Assembly (NCBI GenBank): GCA_964519955.1
Contig: CAZFLM010000082.1
Location: 1-27,554 of the forward strand
DNA length: 27,554 bases
Reading direction: 5' to 3'
Source of the DNA: CAZFLM01 sp964519955
GTDB lineage: Bacteria; Armatimonadota; Chthonomonadetes; Chthonomonadales; CAJBBX01
Shown here: positions 1-7,864 of the stretch, one piece after another
Layout: every line of letters begins with the position of its first letter
Position numbering within the stretch: the first letter of the stretch is position 1
Notes under the pieces: generated by a model
Databases searched by the model: none
Told to the model about the DNA's origin: nothing
What the model saw: only the letters and a program-made list of their open reading frames with translations
Program-made: the position numbers and the translations under genes

Positions 1-194
1 AAATCTAACCGGTTCACTCTACTCGGATGGTACAGCCAGTCCACCTGCGTGTCAAGGGCATCACACCTAAATGGCCGAACTTTCCGCAGCCCGATCGTTG
101 GGTTCCGCATAGCACTGGCTCCGCAGCAGGTGGCGCGCCGCACACAGAGCCGCCGGTGCCGATGGCGCCGATGACAACGCGTACATCCGCCGTG

Positions 195-203
195 TGATAT
201 GCT
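195..203 (+). promoter_or_regulatory. Possible extended -10 promoter for the sdh operon
   Basis: A TG-A-TATGCT string (TG at 195-196, hexamer at 198-203) resembles an extended -10 element about 97 bases before sdhC. The only -35-like string (ATGACA, 171-176) is 21 bases away, too far for a normal spacer. The rest of 1-299 shows no convincing gene: a 95-codon minus-strand frame there has no family features. Confidence 0.25.
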
Positions 204-299
204 CTTTCGATGGCGCAGGATAGCCCCGCGGACCCGTAGAACGGATTGTAAGGGGGCCGCCACACGGGCCCGCGGTGAAATCCCACGCCAGGAGATACC

Positions 300-1097
300 A
301 TGGCAAACTACACCGCTCAGTCCCGCGAGGCGGGACGCGCGCCGCTGGAAATCGGCAGCCGCAAGGACCGGTGGTGGACCGAAGCCCTCGCCTTCGGGCT
401 CATCTTCGGCGCCTTCATCGTCTACACCACGTACCGCACGTTCGAGAACGCGTACTACCAGACCGGCAACCTGCTCTCGCCTTTCTACTCGCCCCACATC
501 GGCCTGAACTGGCACGTGACGCTGCCGATACTGGGCGAGAAGATGATCTCGCCGGCAATGTACATCCTGCTCTTCCCGCTCGTCTTCCGGATGTCTTGCT
601 ACTACTATCGCAAGTCGTACTACCGCGCCTATCTGCTCGACCCGCCGGGCTGCGCCATGCCCGAGCCCCTCGTCGAGCCGCGCATGAAGTACAGCGGCGA
701 GCGCGCGTTCCCGTTCGTGCTGATGAACCTGCACCGCTACTCGTTCTATGCGGCGGCCATCTTCATCTTCATCCTCGCGTGGGACACGATCCAGACCTTC
801 CGCTTCGACAACGGCATCGGCATGAGCGTCGGTTCGCTGGTGTACATCGTCAACGTCGTCCTCTTGTCGGCGTACACGTTCGGGTGCCACTCGTGGCGCC
901 ATCTGATCGGCGGCAAGGTGAACTGCTACTCCTGCGGCCACATTCCCAAGTCGCGCTACAGCGCCTGGAAGCGGGTCAGCTTCCTGAACCAGCGCCACGC
1001 CCAGTTCGCGCTCTGGAGCATGATCTGGGTGGGTCTGACGGACGCCTACGTCATGCTGGTCGCGCGCGGCATCATCACGAATGTGAGGATCTTCTGA
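300..1097 (+). CDS. sdhC: Succinate dehydrogenase membrane anchor subunit (Sdh1-type SdhC)
   Basis: A 265-residue integral membrane protein that would anchor the SdhA/SdhB catalytic dimer and pass electrons to quinone. About five hydrophobic helices are visible (near residues 28-48, 83-100, 142-164, 174-195 and 236-258). His145, His197, His201 and His233 lie in or beside them and are candidate haem or quinone ligands; a Cys-rich turn (C196, C209, C212) lies between helices 4 and 5. It is recognised chiefly from being coupled to sdhA (TGATG, one-base overlap) and from its resemblance in size and order to the actinobacterial Sdh1 anchor. The ATG is preceded by CAGGAG at 289-294. Operon order is anchor, flavoprotein, then the iron-sulfur subunit after two intervening genes. 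Confidence 0.82.
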   Translation: MANYTAQSREAGRAPLEIGSRKDRWWTEALAFGLIFGAFIVYTTYRTFENAYYQTGNLLSPFYSPHIGLNWHVTLPILGEKMISPAMYILLFPLVFRMSCYYYRKSYYRAYLLDPPGCAMPEPLVEPRMKYSGERAFPFVLMNLHRYSFYAAAIFIFILAWDTIQTFRFDNGIGMSVGSLVYIVNVVLLSAYTFGCHSWRHLIGGKVNCYSCGHIPKSRYSAWKRVSFLNQRHAQFALWSMIWVGLTDAYVMLVARGIITNVRIF

Positions 1098-2887
1098 TGG
1101 AAGCCTACGAGACCATCGATCAGGACGTCCTCATCGTCGGAGCGGGCGGAGCGGGCTTGCGCGCGGCGATCGCGGTGCGAGGGGCCGGCCTGAGCTGCGG
1201 CGTGGTCTGCAAGTCGCTGCTCGGCAAGGCGCACACCGTCATGGCGGAGGGCGGAGCCGCCGCGGCGCTCAACAACATGGGCGAGGGCGACTCGTGGAAG
1301 GTCCACTTCCGCGACACGATGCTCGGCGGGCAGTACCTGAACAACCCGCGCATCGTCGAGATCTTCGCCAAGGAAGCCATCGACCGCGTACTGGAGCTGG
1401 AGGAGTACGGCGCCGTCTTCGACCGCACCCCGGAGGGCCGCATCGCCCAGCGCCCCTTCGGCGGCCACACCTATCGCCGCCTGAACCACGTGGGCGACCG
1501 CACTGGCCTGGAGCTGATCCGCACCGTGCAGGACAAGGCGGTCTCCCTGCAGCCCCGCTTCTACATGGAGACGACCGTCACGCGCCTGCTCAAGGCCGGC
1601 GATCGGGTCGTCGGCGCCGTGGGCTACAACCGCCAGACCGGCAAGTTCGTCGTGTTCCGCGCCAGGGCCGTCGTGCTGGCGACCGGCGGCTGGGGCCGCA
1701 TGTACCAGTACACCTCCAACTCCTGGGAGTCGACCGGCGACGGCGCGGCGATGGCCTTCGAGGCGGGAGCCGAGCTGCAGGACATGGAGATGGTGCAGTT
1801 CCATCCAACCGGCATGCTCTGGCCGCCCGGTGTGCGCGGCATCCTGGTCACCGAGGCGGTGCGCGGCGAGGGCGGCATCCTGCGCAACAGCAAGGGCGAG
1901 CGCTTCATGTTCAAGCCCGAGTACATGCCGGAGCACTACGTGGGCAAGTACGCGGAGAGCGAGGAGGAGGCCCACGCCTGGCTCACGGACAAGGCGAAGA
2001 ACCGCCGCCCGCCGGAGCTGCTGCCCCGCGACGTGGTGGCTCGCGCCATCTACAAGGAGGTGAAGGCAGGACGCGGCACGGAGCACGGCGGCGCCCACCT
2101 CGACGTCACCCATCGCGGCGCGAGCGAGATCAAGCGCAAGCTCCCGAGCATGTACGACCAGTTCCTCTCACTCGGCGACGTGGACATCACGGCGCAGCCG
2201 ATGGAGATCTACCCGACCATCCACTACACGATGGGCGGCATCCGGGTGGAACCCGAGACGTGCGCCTCGTCGCTGCCGGGCCTGTTCGCGGCTGGCGAGT
2301 GCGCGGCGGGACTGCACGGGGCCAACCGCCTCGGCGGCAACTCGCTCACCGACATCCTGGTCTTCGGCCGCCGCGCCGGCATCGGGGCATCCCAGGCGGC
2401 TGCATCCGCGTCGCTCGCCGAGCCGGACACCGGGCAGATCGAGGAGGAGATCGCGACGATGCTCGCCCCGCTCAGCGCGGACAGCGGCGAGAACCCGTAC
2501 GCACTGAGCATGGAGCTGCAGGAGGCGATGCAGACCGGCGCGATGATCGAGCGCACCGAGGAGGGCCTCTCCAAATGCCTCGAGAAGGTCGCCGAGCTGC
2601 GCGGCCGCGCGAGGAAGCTCAAGGTAACCGGCGGACGCATCTACAACCCGGGCTGGCACACGGCGCGCGACCTGCAGTTCACGCTCCGCATCTCGCAGGC
2701 CATCGTGCAGTGCGCCCTGGAGCGCCAGGAGAGCCGCGGCGCCCAGTGGCGCGCCGACTACCCGGACAAGAGCGACGAGTGGGGTAAGGTGAACCTGATC
2801 GCCCGCAAGGATGGCGACACCGTCACCATCGAGCGCCGCCCCGTCCCCGAGATGTCCGAGGAGCTGAAGGCCGCGCTGAACGAGTAG
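1097..2887 (+). CDS. sdhA: Succinate dehydrogenase / fumarate reductase flavoprotein subunit
   Basis: This 596-residue FAD subunit oxidises succinate to fumarate in the TCA cycle and respiratory complex II. Visible motifs are the FAD dinucleotide-binding glycines (GAGGAG, residues 15-20), the HTVMAEGG block with His46 at the position of the covalently flavinylated histidine, VTEAVRGEGG with the family's catalytic Arg, and GANRLGGNSLTDILVFGRRAG near the C-terminal side of the FAD domain. Length matches the family (about 590). The ATG overlaps the sdhC stop by one base, so the genes should be translationally coupled; a much longer open frame begins at 275 but merely overlaps sdhC out of frame. 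The C-terminal half carries the usual helical domain. The next gene, 14 bases on, is not sdhB but an ATPase. Confidence 0.96.
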   Translation: MEAYETIDQDVLIVGAGGAGLRAAIAVRGAGLSCGVVCKSLLGKAHTVMAEGGAAAALNNMGEGDSWKVHFRDTMLGGQYLNNPRIVEIFAKEAIDRVLELEEYGAVFDRTPEGRIAQRPFGGHTYRRLNHVGDRTGLELIRTVQDKAVSLQPRFYMETTVTRLLKAGDRVVGAVGYNRQTGKFVVFRARAVVLATGGWGRMYQYTSNSWESTGDGAAMAFEAGAELQDMEMVQFHPTGMLWPPGVRGILVTEAVRGEGGILRNSKGERFMFKPEYMPEHYVGKYAESEEEAHAWLTDKAKNRRPPELLPRDVVARAIYKEVKAGRGTEHGGAHLDVTHRGASEIKRKLPSMYDQFLSLGDVDITAQPMEIYPTIHYTMGGIRVEPETCASSLPGLFAAGECAAGLHGANRLGGNSLTDILVFGRRAGIGASQAAASASLAEPDTGQIEEEIATMLAPLSADSGENPYALSMELQEAMQTGAMIERTEEGLSKCLEKVAELRGRARKLKVTGGRIYNPGWHTARDLQFTLRISQAIVQCALERQESRGAQWRADYPDKSDEWGKVNLIARKDGDTVTIERRPVPEMSEELKAALNE

Positions 2888-2901
2888 CTGAGGTCCCCGC
2901 C

Positions 2902-3981
2902 ATGATCGAGACGCTGCATATAGAGAACTTCCGGAGCTTCAAGGACTACACGCTGACCGACCTTCGGCGGGTGAACCTGCTCGTCGGCCCGAACGGCTGC
3001 GGCAAGACCTCGGTGCTGGAGGCGGTGCACTTGCTCAGGGATGACGAGTCGAACGCAGCTCTACAGCGGTGTCTCGTGGCGCGCGGGGAGCTACTCAATG
3101 GCGACGACATGCGTGGTGACGTTTACCTCGACGCTGCCAGCCTGTTCTACATGAGGAAGGTCGAACCTGGAACGCATGTGGTGATCGACGCAGGCGAGCA
3201 TGGCTCACTGGATGCCTGCATCGGTGATCGCCAGCTCCCCGTCGACGCACCGTCGACACATCAGTGGCCCTCGCTTGGCAGTCTGCTCTGGATCGTCCAG
3301 CGGTGGCCGGCAGGGGGATGCCGCCAACGAGGCATTCCTGCATCGAGCACAGGACGCATCCCGCTCGCATTGCTCCAAGGTTCTTCGAGCACTGAAACGA
3401 CCGCGGGATCCGTCCTGGTCGGGCCGCAGACACGGTTCGGGCGCGAGCTCTCGGATCTGTGGAAGCGGATGCTGCTCAGCGCTCGAGAGGGCAAAGTGAC
3501 GGAGGCGCTCAGGCTACTAAACGAACGGGTCGAGAGCGCTGTCTTCCTGCCGATGGATCGATCTGCGGTCACGGGCCCGGCGGACGGGGTGGTGGTCGGT
3601 ATGCGCGATTCGCCGGGGCGCGTCCCTTTGGGCACTCTGGGCGACGGCGCGCGTCAGATGGTCTGGCTGGCAACCGCGCTTGCAGCAGCCGGCGGCGCGG
3701 TGTTGCTGGCAGACGAGATCGACATCGGCGTTCACTACTCGCTGCACGCGGAGCTCTGGAAGCTCGTCATCGAGACTGCCAAGCAACTCGACGTGCAGGT
3801 GTTCGCCACCACCCATAGCCTGGACTGCATCCGAGGGCTCGGCGAGTTGCTCGACCGCGAGCCCGATCTACTGGAGCATGTGTCGATCCAGAAGATTGAG
3901 AGGGGCCTGAGCCACTCAGTCCAGGCCACGGACGACGAGCTGCGCATCGTCCTAGACCATGGAATAGAGGTGCGGGGGTAG
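2902..3981 (+). CDS. AAA/ABC-type ATPase of the OLD-like (AAA_15/AAA_21) group
   Basis: A 359-residue soluble ATPase. It starts with the IENFRSFKDYTL type of N-terminus usual in OLD, RecF-like and AAA_15 proteins. Walker A is GPNGCGKT (29-36), an ABC-like signature LGDGARQM is at 246-253, Walker B AVLLADEID at 266-274 (Asp271, Glu272), and the switch histidine is in ATTHS (His305). The middle (about 60-200) has no recognisable motif and probably forms the variable coiled or DNA-facing part. TGAGGT at 2889-2894 is a suitable ribosome site. It sits 14 bases after sdhA and 2 bases before a TOPRIM-like gene. ATPase plus separate TOPRIM resembles split OLD-type systems such as PARIS (AriA/AriB), so a defence or DNA-surveillance role is inferred, not shown. 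CTA and ATA codons seem commoner than in sdhA, hinting at transfer (not counted). Confidence 0.85.
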   Translation: MIETLHIENFRSFKDYTLTDLRRVNLLVGPNGCGKTSVLEAVHLLRDDESNAALQRCLVARGELLNGDDMRGDVYLDAASLFYMRKVEPGTHVVIDAGEHGSLDACIGDRQLPVDAPSTHQWPSLGSLLWIVQRWPAGGCRQRGIPASSTGRIPLALLQGSSSTETTAGSVLVGPQTRFGRELSDLWKRMLLSAREGKVTEALRLLNERVESAVFLPMDRSAVTGPADGVVVGMRDSPGRVPLGTLGDGARQMVWLATALAAAGGAVLLADEIDIGVHYSLHAELWKLVIETAKQLDVQVFATTHSLDCIRGLGELLDREPDLLEHVSIQKIERGLSHSVQATDDELRIVLDHGIEVRG

Positions 3982-3983
3982 CG

Positions 3984-4670
3984 ATGAGCAAGCCGCTCTT
4001 GGTCGTTGAGGGCGTTGACGACAAGCACGCTCTTCGCCACCTCCTGATCCGCCACGGTCTGCCGGATGTTGACTGGGAGACGCGCCCGGAGTTGCCCAGA
4101 CTGGTCGATGCCGGAGGCGACGCCAACATCACGGCCAGACGGCCTGTCGAGGGCGATACGGCAGGAATGCTGCTCGAGGGCATGGAGGCGCGGATCAGGC
4201 GCGCCACTGGTGCGACAATCGGCTTCGTGCTGGATGCCGACGAGGACTGCGATGCCGAGGCTCGATGGGCGTCAGTCTGCACCCGCCTGACCACCACGGG
4301 AGCCGAGCATCCCAGGCGCCTCCAGCCTGGCGGATACATCGGCGAGAGCGCGACCTACCAAGCCCGCGTTGGCGTCTGGATCATGCCGAACAACCGCGAC
4401 ATCGGCGGCCTGGAGGCATTCCTACGCACGCTGGTCGCGGAGGGGAACCCGCTGATCTCCCACGCCGAAGCAAGCACGGACGAGGCGAAGAAGCTAGGAG
4501 CTGAGTTCAGCGAGGCACACCAGTCAAAAGCGGTCCTCCACGCGTGGCTGGCGTGGCAGAGCCGGCCGGGATGTCCCTATGGCACAGCCATCCGAGCGCT
4601 CTACTTCCGCCACAACTCACCGGCCGCGGACGCGTTCGTCGCCTGGTTCAGGAAGCTCTACAACCTCTAG
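3984..4670 (+). CDS. TOPRIM-like DUF3226/DUF4276-type protein
   Basis: A 228-residue soluble protein. The N-terminus LLVVEGVDDKHAL (5-17) carries the TOPRIM-type acidic Glu9 with Asp12/Asp13, and FVLDADEDCD (81-90) supplies the DxD pair (Asp84, Asp86). A later block, WIMPNNRDIGGLEAFL (132-147), is typical of the DUF3226 group as I recall it. In TOPRIM enzymes these acids bind Mg2+ for nucleic-acid cleavage or phosphoryl transfer. The ATG lies two bases after the ATPase stop, so the two are almost certainly co-translated and probably work together. Overlapping-nuclease (OLD) proteins carry these two modules in one chain; here they are separate. The pair stands between sdhA and sdhB. Nuclease activity is inferred only. 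Confidence 0.78.
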   Translation: MSKPLLVVEGVDDKHALRHLLIRHGLPDVDWETRPELPRLVDAGGDANITARRPVEGDTAGMLLEGMEARIRRATGATIGFVLDADEDCDAEARWASVCTRLTTTGAEHPRRLQPGGYIGESATYQARVGVWIMPNNRDIGGLEAFLRTLVAEGNPLISHAEASTDEAKKLGAEFSEAHQSKAVLHAWLAWQSRPGCPYGTAIRALYFRHNSPAADAFVAWFRKLYNL

Positions 4671-4689
4671 CCCAGCAGGAACAACACCC

Positions 4690-5451
4690 ATGCGTGAAAC
4701 GATAACCCTCCGCGTCTTCCGCGGCGATGCTACCGGCGGCGAGATGCGGGACTACACCGTCAAGACCTTCCCCGGCATGGTGGTGCTCGACGCCATCCAC
4801 CAGATCCAGGGCACGCAGGACAGCACCCTCGCCTGCCGATGGAACTGCAAGGCGGCCAAGTGCGGCTCGTGCAGCGCCGAGATCAACGGGAAGCCGAAGC
4901 TGATGTGCAAGACCCGCGTCGAGGACTGCGCCGACGCCACCGGGCTCATCACGGTGCACCCGCTCAAGTCGTTCCCCGTGATCCAGGACCTGGTGACGGA
5001 CGTGTCGTGGAACTACGAGCGCGCCATGAAGATCCCGCCACTCACCGTGGCGCCGAACACCCCGCGCCCGTTCACGCTCCACCAGATCGACGTGGAGCGG
5101 GCGCAGGAGTTCCGCAAGTGCATCGAGTGCTTCCTCTGCCAGAACGTCTGCCACGTGCTGCGCGACCACAACCGCAAGGACGGCTACTTCGGCCCGCGCA
5201 TGATGGTGAAGCTGGCGTCGCTCGAGATGCACCCGCTCGACACCGAGGATCGGCGCCGCATGCTGCGCTACGAGGCCGGCGTAGGCTACTGCAACATCAC
5301 CAAGTGCTGCGAGGACGCCTGCCCGGAGCACATCAAGATCACCGACAACGCCATCATCCCGCTCAAGGAGCGCGTGGCGGACAGCTACTACGACCCGGTC
5401 CAGGCGCTGATCCGCCTCGTTCGCAAGCCGAAACGCCCCGCCGCGCCGTAG
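4690..5451 (+). CDS. sdhB: Succinate dehydrogenase iron-sulfur subunit
   Basis: A 253-residue electron-transfer subunit linking the SdhA flavin to the membrane anchor. The plant-type ferredoxin domain has the 2Fe-2S ligands Cys53, Cys58, Cys61 and Cys73 (C-x4-C-x2-C-x11-C). The C-terminal domain has C144-x2-C147-x2-C150-x3-C154 and a second cluster, CNITKCCEDACP, for the 4Fe-4S and 3Fe-4S centres. The tail HIKITDNAIIPLKERV resembles the actinobacterial Sdh1 iron-sulfur subunit. AGGA at 4677-4680 supports the ATG at 4690 over an upstream in-frame ATG at 4579 lying inside the TOPRIM gene. It follows the TOPRIM gene by 19 bases, so its expression probably depends on read-through of the two-gene insert or on a promoter within it. 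Confidence 0.95.
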   Translation: MRETITLRVFRGDATGGEMRDYTVKTFPGMVVLDAIHQIQGTQDSTLACRWNCKAAKCGSCSAEINGKPKLMCKTRVEDCADATGLITVHPLKSFPVIQDLVTDVSWNYERAMKIPPLTVAPNTPRPFTLHQIDVERAQEFRKCIECFLCQNVCHVLRDHNRKDGYFGPRMMVKLASLEMHPLDTEDRRRMLRYEAGVGYCNITKCCEDACPEHIKITDNAIIPLKERVADSYYDPVQALIRLVRKPKRPAAP

Positions 5452-5474
5452 CCCCGCCCAGACCGCCGCAGACA

Positions 5475-5517
5475 ACGACGCGCCGCCGGCAGCACCTGGC
5501 CGCCCGCGGCGCGTCGT
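5475..5517. terminator. Strong hairpin between convergent sdhB and pilin operons
   Basis: ACGACGCGCCGC (5475-5486) pairs perfectly with GCGGCGCGTCGT (5506-5517): a 12-bp GC stem around a 19-base loop that can itself form a small CGG/CCG stem. It fills most of the 84-base gap between two converging genes, as expected of a bidirectional terminator. No T-run follows on either strand, so it may act without a classical U-tract. Confidence 0.6.
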
Positions 5518-5535
5518 CTGGAGCCCCCCGCCCCA

Positions 5536-6021
5536 CTAGAAGTTGCGCATCCGCACGGTCGTGACGATGCTCCTAGACGTGTCGCCGTCGGTCGTCGTCA
5601 TGGTGATGACAACACCGCGCACGATGCTCAGGCTGGACGGCGCCGAGGAGGTGCCTCCCGTCGAGAGCACGTAGCTGAGCGACATGGACGCGATGCCGAG
5701 AACCGTCGTGGCCGAACCGGAGCCCACCGTGCGGCGCAAACCACCGTTGGTGAGCGTGTACGTGACGGAGGTGCCGGCCGAGTTCTTGAACGCGATGCTC
5801 GTCGCCGCTGCGCTGGTCAGAGCCGTGGCGCCCCGCAGCTCATCGGCCATCCGGTCGGCGGCCGCACGCCCGTTGGCGTACGCGTTGTTCGACGACCGCA
5901 CCGTGTCCCAGGCCGTGTAGCCGTTCATCCAGCCCAGCCAGAGCGCGCAGCCCAGTGTAGCCATGATGACGCCGGTCACCAGCATCTCGATGAGCGTGGT
6001 GCCGCGCTGTCGTCGCCTCAT
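5536..6021 (-). CDS. Prepilin-like protein, PilW/GspJ type (minor pilin)
   Basis: A 161-residue protein with the type IV prepilin signature: a short basic leader MRRRQRG, then TTLIEMLV with Glu at +5 of the mature chain, followed by a hydrophobic helix (about residues 8-32). Prepilin peptidase would cut after Gly7. The rest is Ser/Thr-rich beta-type sequence with YTLTNGGLRRTV, a pattern common in PilW/GspJ-like minor pilins. It is the last gene of a four-gene minus-strand operon; its ATG overlaps the stop of the PilV-like gene (TGATG). A role in initiating or capping a type IV pilus, or in a type II secretion pseudopilus, is inferred. No pilus ATPase or secretin gene lies in the window. Confidence 0.75.
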   Translation of the reverse strand: MRRRQRGTTLIEMLVTGVIMATLGCALWLGWMNGYTAWDTVRSSNNAYANGRAAADRMADELRGATALTSAAATSIAFKNSAGTSVTYTLTNGGLRRTVGSGSATTVLGIASMSLSYVLSTGGTSSAPSSLSIVRGVVITMTTTDGDTSRSIVTTVRMRNF

Positions 6022-6488
6022 CAGATGCCTCCCCTCGTCAGGTAGGTATGCGTCGAGTAAAGCGTGGTCGTGTTCGAGACGTCCTGAACGCTCACGTTCA
6101 CGGTGCGCAGGGCGCTCGACGACGGCACGGCCCCGGTGCTACCTGCCGTGCCACTGGAAACAGCGGTGCTCACGATCGTCGTCGTCACCTTGTATGCGGC
6201 TCCCGTTGAACTGCCCACCAGAGCCGGCGCGCCGCTGTAGTACGCGATGGTAGCGCCCTCCGACGCCCCGGTGAAGCCGCTGGCCCGGACCTGCTCCAGA
6301 GCCTGCCGCCCCAGGTTGTAAGAGATGCCAACCTTGTCCGTGTCCGTCGTCACCAGGTACGAGAACATCCAGAGCTTGACGCACGCGGCCAGCCCCATGC
6401 TCAGCAGCAGTCCTGCGACCAGCAGTTCCACGATCGATATGCCTGCCTGGCAGCGCCGTCTGCGCCACCCGTGTCCGTGTCTGCTCAT
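6021..6488 (-). CDS. Prepilin-like protein, PilV/GspI type (minor pilin)
   Basis: A 155-residue prepilin-like protein. A basic leader (WRRRRCQAG, ending at Gly16) precedes ISIVELLVAGLLLSMGLAA, with Glu at +5 and one long hydrophobic helix, the standard class III signal. The GLLLSMGLAA stretch and the short Thr/Ser-rich globular part are like PilV/GspI. The ATG at 6488 is chosen because it gives a leader of normal length and overlaps the preceding gene's stop by four bases (ATGA), implying coupled translation. An open frame continues upstream to 6833 but lies inside the PilX-like gene. It probably assembles with its neighbours into a minor-pilin tip complex. Confidence 0.75.
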   Translation of the reverse strand: MSRHGHGWRRRRCQAGISIVELLVAGLLLSMGLAACVKLWMFSYLVTTDTDKVGISYNLGRQALEQVRASGFTGASEGATIAYYSGAPALVGSSTGAAYKVTTTIVSTAVSSGTAGSTGAVPSSSALRTVNVSVQDVSNTTTLYSTHTYLTRGGI

Positions 6489-7690
6489 CTCGCACCTATC
6501 TCCGCCCATGTCCCGCTGACAACGCCGTAGTAGCCGTTCGAGATGGGCTTGAACATCCTCGGAACGTAGTGCAAGTTCACCGTTCCGTTCAGATTGAAGT
6601 AATTGGTGATGATCGGACCGTACACGTCGGGTGTCCCGCCGAGATTGATCTTGCCGAGGCCCGCCTCGTTCACGTTGTACAGCCCACAGTCGATCGACGC
6701 GTTCCCCTGGAACGTCACGTCGCTGCTGGACGCCGAGTAGAGCCGCACCGGCTTCGTGTCGTCGACCGACGACCTCACCGTCGCCGTGCCGCCCTGGAAC
6801 CTGAACGTACCGGTGCCCCCGCTCGGCCCGCACCAGATCGTGATCGGCCCGAGCGTGTTGTCCATCAGGATCGTCGAGTTGCCGCCCATGTTAACGTTCG
6901 TGAAGTAGTAGTTCGCGCCTCCGGGCTTGCCGACGAGCGTGATCGTGCCCTTGTTCGCCGCGAGCGTCGTGCCAGCGATCGAGGCGCAGAGCGCGTTGTC
7001 GTTGTGGCCCGCCAGATACGTGAGCCCCCCGCTGACTTGCTGATTGGCGATAGACTCGACGGTGGGCCACGTCACTGGGTCCTCGAAGTGGTTCGAGGTG
7101 TAGCCCGAGGGCGTGCCTCCGGACCAACCGGACGTCGGCCCGTAGAAGTCGATGCTGCCCCCGATGGTCGGGCTGCCGGCGAAGGACAACTGCCCATTGG
7201 TGCCCAGGTTGCCCGATATGGTGATCGCCGACCCCTTGAGCGTGTCGACGACGCCCGCCTTCACACCGAAGAGGGAGTAGTTGCCCCCCTGTCCGAACAG
7301 ACCCGCGTGCACGCTCACCGTCCGCGACACACCGTGGTAGACCCCCTTGGACGTGATCAGGAACGGCAGGGACGTCTTGTCCCAAGCGGTGGATCCGTCG
7401 AGCATCGTCGTGCGGACCGTGTAGGTTCCGCCGCCGAACTCCCAGGTGCCTCCGGAGGGCGGCGTCGCGCTGTCCACGTTCTGTGTGATCCTGCGAAACT
7501 CGCTGTTGATGCCCGCCTCGGCCAGATCCAGGGCGGCGGCATACCGCGAGTCCGTGTCTGCTCTGCCCCGGCCCGACACGGCGAGCGTCCCCATAGCCAT
7601 CACCATCACCGTCACGATAACGATGAGGAACAGCACGCCGATCACGATCGCCCCTCGCTCACGACCTGGCGGTCTGATTGTCCTTCTCAT
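6485..7690 (-). CDS. PilX N-terminal domain protein, second paralogue
   Basis: A 401-residue protein with a basic head (MRRTIRPPGRERG) and a hydrophobic helix (AIVIGVLFLIVIVTVMVMA) followed by a polar region ending in RYAAALDLAEAGIN. This is the PilX-type layout, which lacks the usual Glu at +5. The remaining 330 residues are rich in Gly, Ser, Thr and Asn with recurrent short turns (SGNLGTNG, SFAGSP, LGGTPDVYG, FNLNGTVN), suggesting a stacked beta or beta-helical surface domain. GGAGG precedes the ATG at 7690. It is paralogous to the gene at 7865-9136 and shares with it a 39-base identical DNA stretch. An adhesin-like pilus tip role is inferred. Confidence 0.75.
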   Translation of the reverse strand: MRRTIRPPGRERGAIVIGVLFLIVIVTVMVMAMGTLAVSGRGRADTDSRYAAALDLAEAGINSEFRRITQNVDSATPPSGGTWEFGGGTYTVRTTMLDGSTAWDKTSLPFLITSKGVYHGVSRTVSVHAGLFGQGGNYSLFGVKAGVVDTLKGSAITISGNLGTNGQLSFAGSPTIGGSIDFYGPTSGWSGGTPSGYTSNHFEDPVTWPTVESIANQQVSGGLTYLAGHNDNALCASIAGTTLAANKGTITLVGKPGGANYYFTNVNMGGNSTILMDNTLGPITIWCGPSGGTGTFRFQGGTATVRSSVDDTKPVRLYSASSSDVTFQGNASIDCGLYNVNEAGLGKINLGGTPDVYGPIITNYFNLNGTVNLHYVPRMFKPISNGYYGVVSGTWAEIGAR

Positions 7691-7781
7691 GGCCCTACCT
7701 CCGTGCCCGGTGCAAGACGTGATCCGCCGCCTCGCACGCACTGGCACAGATGCTCCTTCCATTCGCTCTATGGTGCTCGCC

Positions 7782-7825
7782 CCCGCACGATGCCCAGGAA
7801 GGGGGCTAACCGGCAATCGTGCGGG
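7782..7825. promoter_or_regulatory. Inverted repeat between the two PilX-like genes
   Basis: CCCGCACGAT (7782-7791) is the exact complement of ATCGTGCGGG (7816-7825), leaving a 24-base loop. It lies in the 174-base gap between the two paralogous pilin genes. It could be an operator, or an RNA hairpin that reduces expression of the downstream genes. No T-run follows it on the minus strand. Confidence 0.45.
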
Positions 7826-7864
7826 CACTACCGTTACTGAGTGTCCCGGGCCAGCGCGGTGAGG

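Noticed and set aside
14..301. 95-codon minus-strand frame at the window start
   Set aside because: No recognisable motif; it overlaps the probable sdh promoter and leader.
275..1096. Upstream extension of the sdhA reading frame
   Set aside because: It runs out of frame through sdhC and has no family features; the coupled ATG at 1097 and the GAGGAG FAD motif at normal distance mark the true start.
1046..2113. Long minus-strand open frame inside sdhA
   Set aside because: Antisense shadow in GC-rich DNA, with low-complexity Ala/Arg/Leu/His/Val composition; sdhA is well supported on the other strand.
6569..7840. 423-codon plus-strand frame opposite the PilX-like gene
   Set aside because: Arg-rich low-complexity shadow; the minus strand encodes a recognisable pilin-like protein with a hydrophobic signal.
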